Source: Treponema denticola
Lineage (GTDB): Bacteria > Spirochaetota > Spirochaetia > Treponematales > Breznakiellaceae
NCBI GenBank assembly: GCA_020719845.1
Contig: DYPP01000005.1
Location: 10,692-54,424 of the forward strand
DNA length: 43,733 nt
Direction: 5' to 3'
Of this stretch, positions 15,836 through 23,604 are shown one piece after another; position 1 is the stretch's first letter, and every line of letters begins with the position of its first letter. A program made the position numbers and the translations under genes. A model generated the notes under the pieces. That model saw only the letters and a program-made list of their open reading frames with translations. It made no database searches and was not told the origin of the DNA.

Positions 15836-16521
15836 GACGGACTCTTCCGGGACCGATCCGGCGCCCCATCCGGACTGCGGTACGATTGCCGGGGATCGTA
15901 TTTTTCGGCGAAGCCTGCGGCGCTCTCCAGAAAATCCTGGAAGCGTTCCTTGATCAGCTCGTAGGGCCAGTCCCACCAGGCGATGGCTTCCAGGGCCGCG
16001 CCGAGTTCCGGCGTAAAACGGCGGCGGATGAACTTGGCCGGCACGCCGCCGACGATGGTCCAGGGGGCCACGTCCTTGGTGACCACCGCTCCGGAGCCGA
16101 TGACCGCGCCGTGGCCGACGGCAAGGCCCGGCATGACGATGACCCCGTGTCCCAGCCAGGTGTCGTGGCCGATGGTGGTGATCCGGGACGTGCGCTCCCG
16201 GAAGAATTCCACGTCGTCCGTCTCGTCCAGGCCGAACATGACCCGGCGGTAGGTAAAATGATGCAGCGTCGGCCGGTCCAGGGGGTGCATGGTGGGACCG
16301 AGGCGCACTGCGGCGGCGATATTGCTGAACTTGCCGACCCGGGTATTCTGCATGAAGCAAAACTGGCCGCAGTAGGAAAAAGCGTCCAGCACCACGTTTT
16401 CCAGATGGGTGTAGTCGCCGACTTCGGTCCAGGGCCCCAGTTGCGCGTTGGTCAGGTGGACGTCCTTGCCGATCGACGGCTCGGAGCTCAGCTTCTTGAC
16501 GTTGCCGATGTTCATGTTCAT
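15832..16521 (-). CDS. Phn-operon hexapeptide-repeat acyltransferase
   Basis: A 229-residue left-handed beta-helix transferase. Imperfect hexapeptide repeats run through residues about 15-65 and 115-165 (GHDTWLGHGVIVMPGLAVGHGAVIGSGAVVTKDVAPWTIVGG in outline). The tail PAKFIRRRF is like chloramphenicol/virginiamycin acetyltransferases of the XAT group. A distinct subfamily of these is repeatedly found in phn operons and is annotated only as a phosphonate-metabolism transferase. It probably acetylates an aminophosphonate or a pathway intermediate, a role comparable to the unrelated PhnO. Its ATG overlaps the phnM stop (ATGA) and its TGA overlaps the phnL ATG, so it is a true operon member. Substrate unknown. 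Confidence 0.85.
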   Translation of the reverse strand: MNMNIGNVKKLSSEPSIGKDVHLTNAQLGPWTEVGDYTHLENVVLDAFSYCGQFCFMQNTRVGKFSNIAAAVRLGPTMHPLDRPTLHHFTYRRVMFGLDETDDVEFFRERTSRITTIGHDTWLGHGVIVMPGLAVGHGAVIGSGAVVTKDVAPWTIVGGVPAKFIRRRFTPELGAALEAIAWWDWPYELIKERFQDFLESAAGFAEKYDPRQSYRSPDGAPDRSRKSPS

Positions 16522-17696
16522 ATCCTGTAGTTGGTCTGCAGTACCCGGCGGCCGTCGACGAAGGCCGAGCGGACGGTGGGAAACCCGTCTTCCAGTTCCT
16601 CCACGACCAGAATATCCGCTTTCTTACCCGTCGCGATGCTGCCCAGTTCATTATCCATGCCCACTGCTCGGGCGGCGTTCAGCGTAACCAGGTTCACCAT
16701 GCGGTGCAGGTCCAGGCCCCTGCGGCGATGCATGTGGAAGACCGCGTGCAGCAGGGCGGCGGGGTAATAATCGGAGCAGAGGATGTCCACCGAGCCGTCG
16801 ACGATGGCCTCCGCCGCCGACAGGTTGCCCGAATGGGACCCGCCCAGAAGGATGTTGGGCGCGCCGGCGACGGTGTGCATGCCGACGCGCCGGGCCTCCC
16901 GGGCAACTTCCAGGGTGATGGGAAACTCGCTGATTTCCGTGCCGAAGGCCCTGACCAGGGCGATCTTTTCCGTCGTATCGTCGTCATGGCTGGCGACGGA
17001 TACGCCGTTGCGCTTGGCCAGGGCCGCGATGGCGGCGATGATCTCCAGGCTCAGTTTTTGGCGGTTCTGTCCTTCATGCACGATGCGGTCAAGCTCGTTC
17101 TCGCTCAGGTTCTGGTAGCCCTTGAGCATTTTCCGGTACATCTCGATGCTCCGGAACTGCCCCTGGCCGGGACTGTGGTCCATGAACGAGACCAGATGGA
17201 TCTTTTTGTTGCGCAGATAATCTTCCAGTTCTGCTACCCGTTCGATGTTGTCGATTTCAAAACGGGCGTGGAAGCGATGGCGGATCAGGTGGGGCCGGGT
17301 GTGGCTCTGGTGCACCAGTTCCATGAGTTTGGCGGTGTTTTCCGAACTGCGGATCGGGTTGCTGCCGAAGTCCGTATGCCGGTACAGGGAAAGCGAGTGG
17401 AACATGGTGGTGATGCCGTGGCCGACGAGTTCCCGTTCCGCCTCCCGGAGGGCCAGGGAAAAATCCATCAGGCTGGTCGGCCGGGGCGCGGCCATGTGCT
17501 CGATGTAGTCGGCGTGGATGTCGATGAAGCCGGGCATGATCCAGGCGCCGGCGACGTCGAGGATCTCCGTGTCGCCGGCGGGGCGGAAATTGTCCTGATG
17601 CGTCACGTCCTGAATCCGGTCCTGGTCCAGCAGCAGCACGTGGGCTTCAAGGATACCATCCGGGTTTACTATTTTTCCGTTCTTGAGGGCGATCAT
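16518..17696 (-). CDS. phnM: Ribose 1-phosphonate 5-triphosphate diphosphatase PhnM
   Basis: An amidohydrolase-superfamily enzyme of 392 residues that removes pyrophosphate from alpha-D-ribose 1-(alkyl)phosphonate 5-triphosphate to give the 5-monophosphate substrate of PhnJ. Visible landmarks are GFIDIHADYIEH (57-67, with the HxD metal motif and the PhnM-type Glu), SFMDHSPGQGQ, SHDDDT, LGGSHSGN and the late metal Asp in ILCSDYYP. An AGGAGGAGAGG ribosome site lies in the 16-base gap after phnK. The N-terminal strand MIALKNGKIVNPDG is standard for the family. Confidence 0.96.
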   Translation of the reverse strand: MIALKNGKIVNPDGILEAHVLLLDQDRIQDVTHQDNFRPAGDTEILDVAGAWIMPGFIDIHADYIEHMAAPRPTSLMDFSLALREAERELVGHGITTMFHSLSLYRHTDFGSNPIRSSENTAKLMELVHQSHTRPHLIRHRFHARFEIDNIERVAELEDYLRNKKIHLVSFMDHSPGQGQFRSIEMYRKMLKGYQNLSENELDRIVHEGQNRQKLSLEIIAAIAALAKRNGVSVASHDDDTTEKIALVRAFGTEISEFPITLEVAREARRVGMHTVAGAPNILLGGSHSGNLSAAEAIVDGSVDILCSDYYPAALLHAVFHMHRRRGLDLHRMVNLVTLNAARAVGMDNELGSIATGKKADILVVEELEDGFPTVRSAFVDGRRVLQTNYRI

Positions 17697-17712
17697 TTTT
17701 CTACCTCTCCTC

Positions 17713-18561
17713 CTATAGTAAGGAATGAACCAGTTCTTGGGTATACGGATGCTGGGGATCTTCCATGATCTGATCGGTCAGCCCGGATTCCACGATCCGG
17801 CCGTCCAGCATGACCATGGTCCGGTCCGCCAGCATGCGCACCACGCCCAGATCATGGCTGACCAGCAACATGCTGACCGAAAAATCCCGCTGGATTTCCT
17901 TGATCAGGTCCAGCACCTTGGCTTGGACCGAAAGGTCCAGTCCGGTGGTCACTTCGTCCAGCAGCAGGATCGGCGGATTGTTGGAAAGGGCCTTGGCGAT
18001 CTGGACCCGCTGCTGCATGCCGCCGGAAAAGACCCCCGGGGCATCCTTCATCCGCTGGGGTGGGATTTTAACGTGATCCAGCAGGCTGCGCGCCCGCTCT
18101 TCCATGGCGCCCGCGTTGCGCACCCCCGCGGCGATCAGTTTTTCCGCGATGTTGGACAGGGAAGAAAAGGACATCTTCAGTCCCATGACCGGATTCTGGT
18201 ACACCATGCCCAGCAGGTGGTTGCGGATGTAGCGGCGCTTCTGGCTGGAAACGCTGAAGATGTCCGTGCGGCCGTCCTCAAAATCCGCGATCAGGCCGGT
18301 TCCGGCGGTGGGCTGTTGGTCAAAGTACAGGCACTGCATCAGCGTCGACTTGCCGCTGCCGCTTTCCCCGACGATGCCGAGCACTTCGCCTTCGTACAGG
18401 TCAAAGCTGATATTCCGGATGGCGTGGACCGCGCCGCAGGACGGGCAATAGTTTTTTTCCAATGCCGCGGTGTTGTCGTCGGCGCAGCGCGGACAGCCGC
18501 TGCCGAAACGGCGGGACAGTCCGGCGACGGACAGGGTTTTTTTATTGCTGTAGGCGATCAT
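17713..18561 (-). CDS. phnK: C-P lyase ATP-binding protein PhnK, with a cysteine-rich N-terminal insert
   Basis: ABC-type ATPase of 282 residues. In E. coli PhnK docks on the PhnGHIJ core complex and drives turnover. Walker A is GESGSGKST (about 65-73), the signature FSGGMQQRVQIAKAL, Walker B LLLDEVTTGLD. Between the first strand and the next one an insert holds C23-x2-C26-x12-C39-x2-C42, a zinc-ribbon-like tetrad absent from the E. coli protein. An unusual feature in Walker B is DEVTTG where DEPTGG is usual. The ATG at 18561 overlaps the phnJ stop as ATGA, so the in-frame extension upstream is not used. It precedes phnM by 16 bases. Confidence 0.95.
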   Translation of the reverse strand: MIAYSNKKTLSVAGLSRRFGSGCPRCADDNTAALEKNYCPSCGAVHAIRNISFDLYEGEVLGIVGESGSGKSTLMQCLYFDQQPTAGTGLIADFEDGRTDIFSVSSQKRRYIRNHLLGMVYQNPVMGLKMSFSSLSNIAEKLIAAGVRNAGAMEERARSLLDHVKIPPQRMKDAPGVFSGGMQQRVQIAKALSNNPPILLLDEVTTGLDLSVQAKVLDLIKEIQRDFSVSMLLVSHDLGVVRMLADRTMVMLDGRIVESGLTDQIMEDPQHPYTQELVHSLL

Positions 18562-19418
18562 TCCGCCACCTCCGCCGCCCGGCAACCCTTGTTCAGGCGC
18601 TCGGTGCACCAGGAGCTGTCGTTGCACTGATAGGTCGTGGTTCCGGTTTCATTGTCGTAGAGCTCGTCCAGAAAAACATCCGCCGCCCCGCAGAGCCGGC
18701 ATCGCTTGCCGGCAAAGGATTCCCGTCGGAAGGGATGGTCCTCAAAATCCAGGGATTTGACCTTGGTGTACGGCGGCACGGCGTAGATCTTTTTTTCCCG
18801 CCCCGCGCCCAGCAGGATCAGGGCGGGGCTGTGGTCCATTTTGGGATTGTCGAAGCGGGGAATGGGACTGGGCGCCATGACGTAGCGGTCGTGGACCAGC
18901 ACCGGATGGTCCGCGCCGCCGGAGATGGTGCCGTACTTCATGATTTCTTCGAACAGCACCAGGTAGGCGCCGGTGTATTCCTTGTCGGCGTGCAGCCGTT
19001 TGGTCTTGTATTCGCTGGGCTCGGTAAAACGAAGCGGTTCCGGAATCGGGACCTGCAGAACCAGGATCTGGCCGGCCGCCAGGGGTATTTCCGGGATGCG
19101 GTGCCGGGACTGGATCAGCGTTGCCCGCCGGGTGTCCGTGGTGGTGGCGACGCCCGTGGTATTCTGGACCAGTTTCTTGATGTTCACCGCGTTCACCGAC
19201 TCATCGGCTCCTTGATCGATGACTTTGAGGACATCCTGTTTCCCGATCAGGCTGAGGGTCAGCTGCAGGCCACCCGTGCCCCAGCCCCGGGCGATGGGCA
19301 TTTCCCGGGACGCGAAGGGGACCTGATAGCCCGGGATGGCTACCGCCTTGAGCATGGCCCGGCGTATTTCCCGTTTGGAGCCTTCGTCGAAGAATGCAAA
19401 GTTGTAGCGGGAGGTCAT
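18558..19418 (-). CDS. phnJ: Carbon-phosphorus lyase PhnJ (radical SAM)
   Basis: The catalytic subunit that breaks the C-P bond of ribose 1-phosphonate 5-phosphate, releasing an alkane and 5-phosphoribosyl 1,2-cyclic phosphate. It uses a [4Fe-4S] cluster and SAM. The cluster motif is exact: C240-x2-C243-x21-C265, with a further C271 five residues later, equivalent to the essential E. coli cysteines. The AIPGYQVPFASREMP segment contains G30, matching the glycyl-radical site of E. coli PhnJ (Gly32). The length of 286 residues is normal. Start and stop overlap phnI and phnK by four bases each, so subunit synthesis is coupled. Nothing suggests loss of function. Confidence 0.98.
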   Translation of the reverse strand: MTSRYNFAFFDEGSKREIRRAMLKAVAIPGYQVPFASREMPIARGWGTGGLQLTLSLIGKQDVLKVIDQGADESVNAVNIKKLVQNTTGVATTTDTRRATLIQSRHRIPEIPLAAGQILVLQVPIPEPLRFTEPSEYKTKRLHADKEYTGAYLVLFEEIMKYGTISGGADHPVLVHDRYVMAPSPIPRFDNPKMDHSPALILLGAGREKKIYAVPPYTKVKSLDFEDHPFRRESFAGKRCRLCGAADVFLDELYDNETGTTTYQCNDSSWCTERLNKGCRAAEVAE

Positions 19419-20509
19419 TTTGCGCTCCTAACGTGGCGTACGGCCTCCAGCTTGGACTGGAAGGTGACGTAGTGGGGCAGCTTGAGGTGGGAGATAAAAC
19501 CCGTGGCCTCCACCGAATCGATGTGCAGCAGCACGAATTCCTCATCCTGGGTGGGATATTTGACGTCCGGACGTTCAAACCCCTGGTCCAGGATGCTCAT
19601 GGCGATGGCCTTGGTTTCATTTTGGCCAAAAACCAGGCCATAGCCGACGTCAAACTCGATTTCATCTTCCCCACTGCCCCGGGAAACGGCGACGGGCACC
19701 AGGGATTCAACCTCGGTGGCCATAATTTCACCCACAAAGTAGGCATCTTCCGCGCTGTCCGAACCCAGCGGGTCGCCGACTTCCACCGCCAGCAGACCCA
19801 CCCGGAGTTCGCCCACCGTGGGGTGCATCAGCCCGTAGCCCCGCAGGCTGGCGTAGCCGAAGGCGATGACCGCCCCGGTCTGGCCGCGGGTCAGGATCTG
19901 CAGGCGTTCGGAACGGACCGTGGGGAAGCTCAGGCTTTCTTTGGTCACGTCCTTGGGCGGCGTGTCGTCCGGGGCGCGGGCGGTCAGCAGCCCCTGGTCG
20001 CGGATGTAGTCGATGACTTTGGGCACCGGTTCCGAAGGCACCGGGGTCAACCCTTCCTTTTCCTTCAGATAGCGGTCCTGCGTGTCCCGGACCGCTTCGA
20101 CGCTTTCGTTCCAGAGGGAAAAATCGAGCAGGCGATGCGAATAATCCAGGGATGGTCCCAGAATCTGACCGCCGGAAATGTCTTTGAAGGCCGAGGATAT
20201 GCGCCGCTGGACGCGCATTTCTTCCGTCTTGATTACCCGGGAATAGTGAATCCGGGGCAGGGTGGAACGAAAAGCCCGGAGCAGAAAGACCGCCTCTTCC
20301 GGACTTCCTTCCGCCTGCTTGATCGCCAGGGCGGCGATTTCCGGACTGTACAGGCTTCCTTCGCTCATCACCTGGTCGACCAGGGCGCCGAAGCCGTCCC
20401 GCACCGCTTCGGCGGCCAGGACCGCTCCGGTCCCGAGACGGGCGAACCGCACCAGACGCTGGGAAGCTTCGATGGCCTCGGCGCCACCCTTGACCGCGAC
20501 GTAGGCCAT
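19415..20509 (-). CDS. phnI: C-P lyase core subunit PhnI
   Basis: A 364-residue subunit of the PhnGHIJ core complex. PhnI carries the nucleosidase/transferase activity that joins phosphonate to the ribose of ATP, displacing adenine. The start MAYVAVKGGAEAIEAS is the standard PhnI opening. RIHYSRVIKTEEMRVQRRISSAFKDISGGQILGPSLDYSHRLLDF is also characteristic of the family (positions about 88-133). Its ATG follows the phnH stop with one base between, and its own stop overlaps phnJ. Length and order are normal for phn operons. Confidence 0.97.
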   Translation of the reverse strand: MAYVAVKGGAEAIEASQRLVRFARLGTGAVLAAEAVRDGFGALVDQVMSEGSLYSPEIAALAIKQAEGSPEEAVFLLRAFRSTLPRIHYSRVIKTEEMRVQRRISSAFKDISGGQILGPSLDYSHRLLDFSLWNESVEAVRDTQDRYLKEKEGLTPVPSEPVPKVIDYIRDQGLLTARAPDDTPPKDVTKESLSFPTVRSERLQILTRGQTGAVIAFGYASLRGYGLMHPTVGELRVGLLAVEVGDPLGSDSAEDAYFVGEIMATEVESLVPVAVSRGSGEDEIEFDVGYGLVFGQNETKAIAMSILDQGFERPDVKYPTQDEEFVLLHIDSVEATGFISHLKLPHYVTFQSKLEAVRHVRSAK

Positions 20510-20510
20510 A

Positions 20511-21137
20511 TCAAGATTCTCCCATCAGGGTGGTGCGCGGCAGGCAGACGATCCGGCCCGCGTTGTCCACCAGAATCAGATCGATACCCAGGGGGAATTC
20601 CACGCACGCTTCGGTGCGCGCCGCAAAGACGCGCCGCAGGCGCGGCAGGTCCCGGTTGTCCAGGGCCAGGGCAGCAGTATGCTCGATGCCCGGACCGGAC
20701 AGCGACCAACGGGCGGCGTCCGGCGCATCCGGGTCCAGGATGCCCGTGGTTTCCACGATTACCGTCGCGCCGAGCTGGGGGTCGATCAGGGTGCCCCGCT
20801 GAGCCCGGGTCAGCGTTTCGGCCAACACCGGAGCGTCAGCGTCGGCGTCGGTGCGGGGCAGGAAGATGAACGCCGCCTCCGCCGCCGGACTCTGTCGGGC
20901 GTAGGTCAGCTGGGAGATGACGCGGCCCCCCCCGGTCTCGGGATGCTCCACGACGCGGAAATTTGTTTCGGCGTCCAGCAGCGTAAGCCCCAGCAGCAGC
21001 AGGGTCTTGTTGAAGGGAACGTCGATGTCCAGAAGCTCGAGCTCCCGGGCGGTTGAACCGACCGTACCCGGTCTGGCGGTGCAGTCCAGCAGGGTCCGGA
21101 AGGTTTTTTGAAGATCATGCACCAGATCCAGCTTCAA
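20511..21137 (-). CDS. phnH: C-P lyase core subunit PhnH, TTG start
   Basis: A 208-residue core subunit of the C-P lyase complex, structurally related to PLP-dependent transferases but without cofactor in known members. The N-terminus KLDLVHDLQKTFRTLLDCTARPGTV fits the family, in which FDxVxDxQxxFRxLLDAMARPG is typical. No ATG exists near this point. A TTG at 21137 overlaps the phnG stop as TTGA and has GGAGGT with a 6-base spacing, so I take it as the start. The longer open frame upstream runs antisense-like through phnG and is not PhnH sequence. The C-terminal half contains GPGIEH and FPLGIDLILVD, both family features. Confidence 0.94.
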   Translation of the reverse strand: MKLDLVHDLQKTFRTLLDCTARPGTVGSTARELELLDIDVPFNKTLLLLGLTLLDAETNFRVVEHPETGGGRVISQLTYARQSPAAEAAFIFLPRTDADADAPVLAETLTRAQRGTLIDPQLGATVIVETTGILDPDAPDAARWSLSGPGIEHTAALALDNRDLPRLRRVFAARTEACVEFPLGIDLILVDNAGRIVCLPRTTLMGES

Positions 21138-21586
21138 TCCGGGACCTCCGAATCCATGGTCTGAAAGTCCACCTTGGTCTGCAGGATGACCGCGTGTTCC
21201 GCCGCCTGCTCGCGCCGCAGCCGTGCTTCTTCTTCTATAAGAAGGGGAACCCACAGCGAAATGAACGCGCTGGAGGCGTTCCAGGCGCCGTCGATGAGGG
21301 CCAGTTCTTCCGCCGCCGTCGGTTGGTCGCCGACGATGATGCCGAGGCCGATGGCGCCGTCCACGATCAGTTTGGCTTCCGTGACCAGAACCTCGCCGGG
21401 ATGGAAGAGCGTGTTGCGGGCGCTTTCACGGACGGTGAGCATCACCAGGGCCCAGGCCGGCTCCTGCACCACCGTCACCCGGCATCGTTCCCGAACCATC
21501 GAGGCCAGCTGCTTCCGCAAACCAGGATGGCCCAGGACCAGAATGCGGGTTCTTCTGTTGCGTGTCATGGCGGCATGGTGGTTCAT
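21134..21586 (-). CDS. phnG: C-P lyase core subunit PhnG
   Basis: First gene of the catalytic operon, a subunit of the PhnGHIJ complex. From the ATG at 21586 the protein is 150 residues, the length of E. coli PhnG. Recognisable blocks are VVQEPAWALVMLTVRESARNTLFHPGEVLVTEAKLIVDG and IGDGAWNAS-type ALIDGAWN, with VDFQTM near the end as in PhnG (VDFFTM in E. coli). An internal ATG at 21568 is an alternative start, and an in-frame extension to 21667 runs through the promoter. No Shine-Dalgarno site precedes 21586, but a TACTTT -10-like box lies 7 bases upstream, so the message may be leaderless. It is divergent from phnD. Confidence 0.92.
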   Translation of the reverse strand: MNHHAAMTRNRRTRILVLGHPGLRKQLASMVRERCRVTVVQEPAWALVMLTVRESARNTLFHPGEVLVTEAKLIVDGAIGLGIIVGDQPTAAEELALIDGAWNASSAFISLWVPLLIEEEARLRREQAAEHAVILQTKVDFQTMDSEVPD

Positions 21587-21593
21587 AAAAATT

Positions 21594-21621
21594 AAAGTAC
21601 GGTTAGCGAACGACGTGAAAA
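21594..21621 (-). promoter_or_regulatory. Possible promoter of the phnG operon
   Basis: On the minus strand TTTTCA (21621-21616), a 16-base spacer and TACTTT (21599-21594) lie 7 bases ahead of the phnG ATG. The boxes are weak, as is usual for an activated promoter. Confidence 0.35.
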
Positions 21622-21645
21622 CGAACAATTCCGGTTTTTTAACCG

Positions 21646-21657
21646 TTATCGCGATAA
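21646..21657. promoter_or_regulatory. Palindrome between phnG and phnD, candidate operator
   Basis: TTATCGCGATAA is a perfect 12-base palindrome. It is flanked by TTTTTA on one side and AAAAA on the other, so the dyad symmetry extends loosely to about 26 bases. It lies 25 bases upstream of the likely phnG -35 and some 130 bases before the phnD start, where one regulator could act on both divergent units. Nearby, 21667-21677 on minus reads TTGTCATAAGT, close to one half of an E. coli-type Pho box, but the second half-site is poor. Confidence 0.45.
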
Positions 21658-21788
21658 AAACAAACAACTTATGACAAAAAAGCTCATCGTTTTTTCATGG
21701 TGCGGCATATAACCTTGGGCCAATGCCGAAAGGCGTGTATTCGGGCCGTCGATGGGAACGGCGAAATCTTATCAGGAGGATGACAGGT

Positions 21789-22811
21789 ATGAAGAAGGTA
21801 GTATTGACTGGCCTCGTGCTCGCCGTATGCGGGCTTGGTGCTCTCTTTGCTTCGGGCGCGTCGGAAACCAGGCCGCTGACCATGGTGTGGTATCCCAACG
21901 AATCCGGCGAAGAACTCAAACTGGTCCGGGACGAAGTGGGCAAATTGGTGGAAACGGCGACGGGCCGCAAAGTTGAGCACAAGCTGACCACCGACTACGC
22001 CATCGCCATTGAAACCATCGTCAACAAGAACGCGGATATCGGGTTCTTCGGCGCCGAAGGCTACATCCAGGCCCACAATAAAAACGCCAAGGTGCTGCCC
22101 ATGGTGGTCAACTCGGGTAAATCCGGCACCCTCAAAGACGCGGTGTACTACAGCTGGCTCAACGTCAAGAAGGGCAACGAGGAAATGTACAAGAGCGGCT
22201 CCGGCTTTGCCATCGACAATATCCAGGGCAAGCGCTTCTCCTTCGTTTCCAACAGCTCCACCTCCGGCTTCCGGGTACCCTCCGCAGGCATCCAGCGCCA
22301 TTTTTCCAAGAAAGCCGGACTGGAAAAACTGCAAGTCGCCGACCTGCTGGAAGGCGGGGACGGCAAGTTCTTCAAGCAGGTGCTCTTCGGCGGCTCCCAC
22401 CAGGGGTCGGCGGTCAACCTGCTGACGGACAAGGCCGACGTGGCCGCCTTCTGCGACGTCTGCGTGGAAAACTACATCGAACTGGTTTCCGGCACCCACA
22501 ATCGCCCCGGTACCATCTACCGCGTCAAGAAGGGCGCCGCCGAGCCGTTCAACACGCTTGAGGGCGTGGAGTTCGTGCCCATCTCCGTCACCCCGGTGCT
22601 CAACGCCCCCATCGTCTACAACTCGGAGTCCTTGTCCGCCGAGCTGGCCGCCAAAATTCTGGCCGCCCTGACTTCGGAGGCCACCGCCAAGAATGAAATC
22701 CTGTTTGCGCCCAAGGGCACCAAGAACGCCAAACTCTGGAGCCAGCCGGAAAGCTTTTTGGCCGTAGACGACGCCTGGTTCCAGCCCATCCGGGACCTTT
22801 CCGCCAACTGA
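21789..22811 (+). CDS. phnD: Phosphonate ABC transporter substrate-binding protein PhnD
   Basis: Periplasmic binding protein of 340 residues that captures alkylphosphonates, phosphite or related oxyanions for import. Signal peptide: MKKVVLTGLVLAVCGLGALFASG, followed by ASETRPLTMVWYPNESGEELK. The core has IGFFGAEGYIQAH and the ligand-loop type SFVSNSSTSGFRVPS. An AGGAGG at 21774-21779 sits 9 bases before the ATG at 21789. Another ATG at 21780 overlaps that site and is less likely. The Cys in LAVC is not in a good lipobox, so the protein may be soluble or anchored in a spirochaete-specific way. First gene of the importer operon, divergent from the C-P lyase genes. Confidence 0.95.
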   Translation: MKKVVLTGLVLAVCGLGALFASGASETRPLTMVWYPNESGEELKLVRDEVGKLVETATGRKVEHKLTTDYAIAIETIVNKNADIGFFGAEGYIQAHNKNAKVLPMVVNSGKSGTLKDAVYYSWLNVKKGNEEMYKSGSGFAIDNIQGKRFSFVSNSSTSGFRVPSAGIQRHFSKKAGLEKLQVADLLEGGDGKFFKQVLFGGSHQGSAVNLLTDKADVAAFCDVCVENYIELVSGTHNRPGTIYRVKKGAAEPFNTLEGVEFVPISVTPVLNAPIVYNSESLSAELAAKILAALTSEATAKNEILFAPKGTKNAKLWSQPESFLAVDDAWFQPIRDLSAN

Positions 22812-22842
22812 CCTGAAAACTTGCCCTTGGGGAGTCAAAGCG

Positions 22843-23604
22843 ATGAAATTGCTGGAAATAAAAAACCTGACCAAGTATTACGGCGACGTCAAAGCGTTGT
22901 CGGATGTCAGCTTTGACGTCCGCAAGGGTGAACTGGTCATCATCATCGGACCTTCCGGGGCGGGCAAGTCGACGCTCCTGCGCTGCATCAACCGGATGAT
23001 CGAGCCGTCCGACGGAACGATCATCTTCGACGGGCTGAACGTCCGGGCGATGCAGAAGCGGGAACTGCGGCAAACCCGCGCCCGGATCGGCATGATTTTT
23101 CAGCATTATAATCTGGTGTTCCGGTTATCGGTGATTGAAAACGTCCTGCACGGCCGGCTGGGGCATAAATCCGACTTGGACGGCATCCTGGGCCGTTATT
23201 CGGAAGCGGAAAAGGAACTGGCGGTCAGCATCATCGAAAAACTGGGGCTGGAGGATCAAATCTACAAACGCTGCGATACCCTCAGCGGCGGCCAGAAACA
23301 ACGGGTCGGCATTGCCCGGGCGCTGTTGCAGGAACCGGCCATGATCCTCTGCGACGAGCCCATCGCTTCGCTGGATCCGAGTTCGGCCAAGATCATCATG
23401 GACCATCTGCGGAAAATCTCGCATAAAATGGAGATCACCCTGCTGGTCAACCTGCACCAGGTCGACGTGGCGATAAAATACGCGGACCGCATCATCGGCG
23501 TCAACGCCGGCAGCGTCGTCTTTGACGGCGAACCATCCGATCTTACCAAAAAGAAGATACACGAGATATATGGAACAGAAACCGGCGAACTCATCGACGA
23601 ATAA
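22843..23604 (+). CDS. phnC: Phosphonate ABC transporter ATP-binding protein PhnC
   Basis: The ATPase of the phosphonate importer, 253 residues. Walker A GPSGAGKST (36-44), Q-loop region MIFQHYNLVFRLSVIENVLHGRLG (the NLV/VLxGRLG pattern is a PhnC trademark), signature LSGGQKQRVGIARAL, Walker B ILCDEPIASLDP and H-loop NLHQVD are all intact. A GGGGAG site lies upstream of the ATG in the 31-base gap after phnD. The gene overlaps the first permease gene by 35 bases. Confidence 0.96.
   Translation: MKLLEIKNLTKYYGDVKALSDVSFDVRKGELVIIIGPSGAGKSTLLRCINRMIEPSDGTIIFDGLNVRAMQKRELRQTRARIGMIFQHYNLVFRLSVIENVLHGRLGHKSDLDGILGRYSEAEKELAVSIIEKLGLEDQIYKRCDTLSGGQKQRVGIARALLQEPAMILCDEPIASLDPSSAKIIMDHLRKISHKMEITLLVNLHQVDVAIKYADRIIGVNAGSVVFDGEPSDLTKKKIHEIYGTETGELIDE

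Noticed and set aside
15836-16651. An upstream extension of phnL giving a 507-residue product
   Set aside because: It reads the acyltransferase gene out of frame. The ATGA overlap and the Shine-Dalgarno sequence fix the phnL start at 15835.
21635-21660. Reading the T-rich/A-rich flanks around the phn palindrome as a rho-independent terminator
   Set aside because: It lies upstream of both divergent genes, where nothing needs terminating, and the stem is AT-rich. An operator explains it better.
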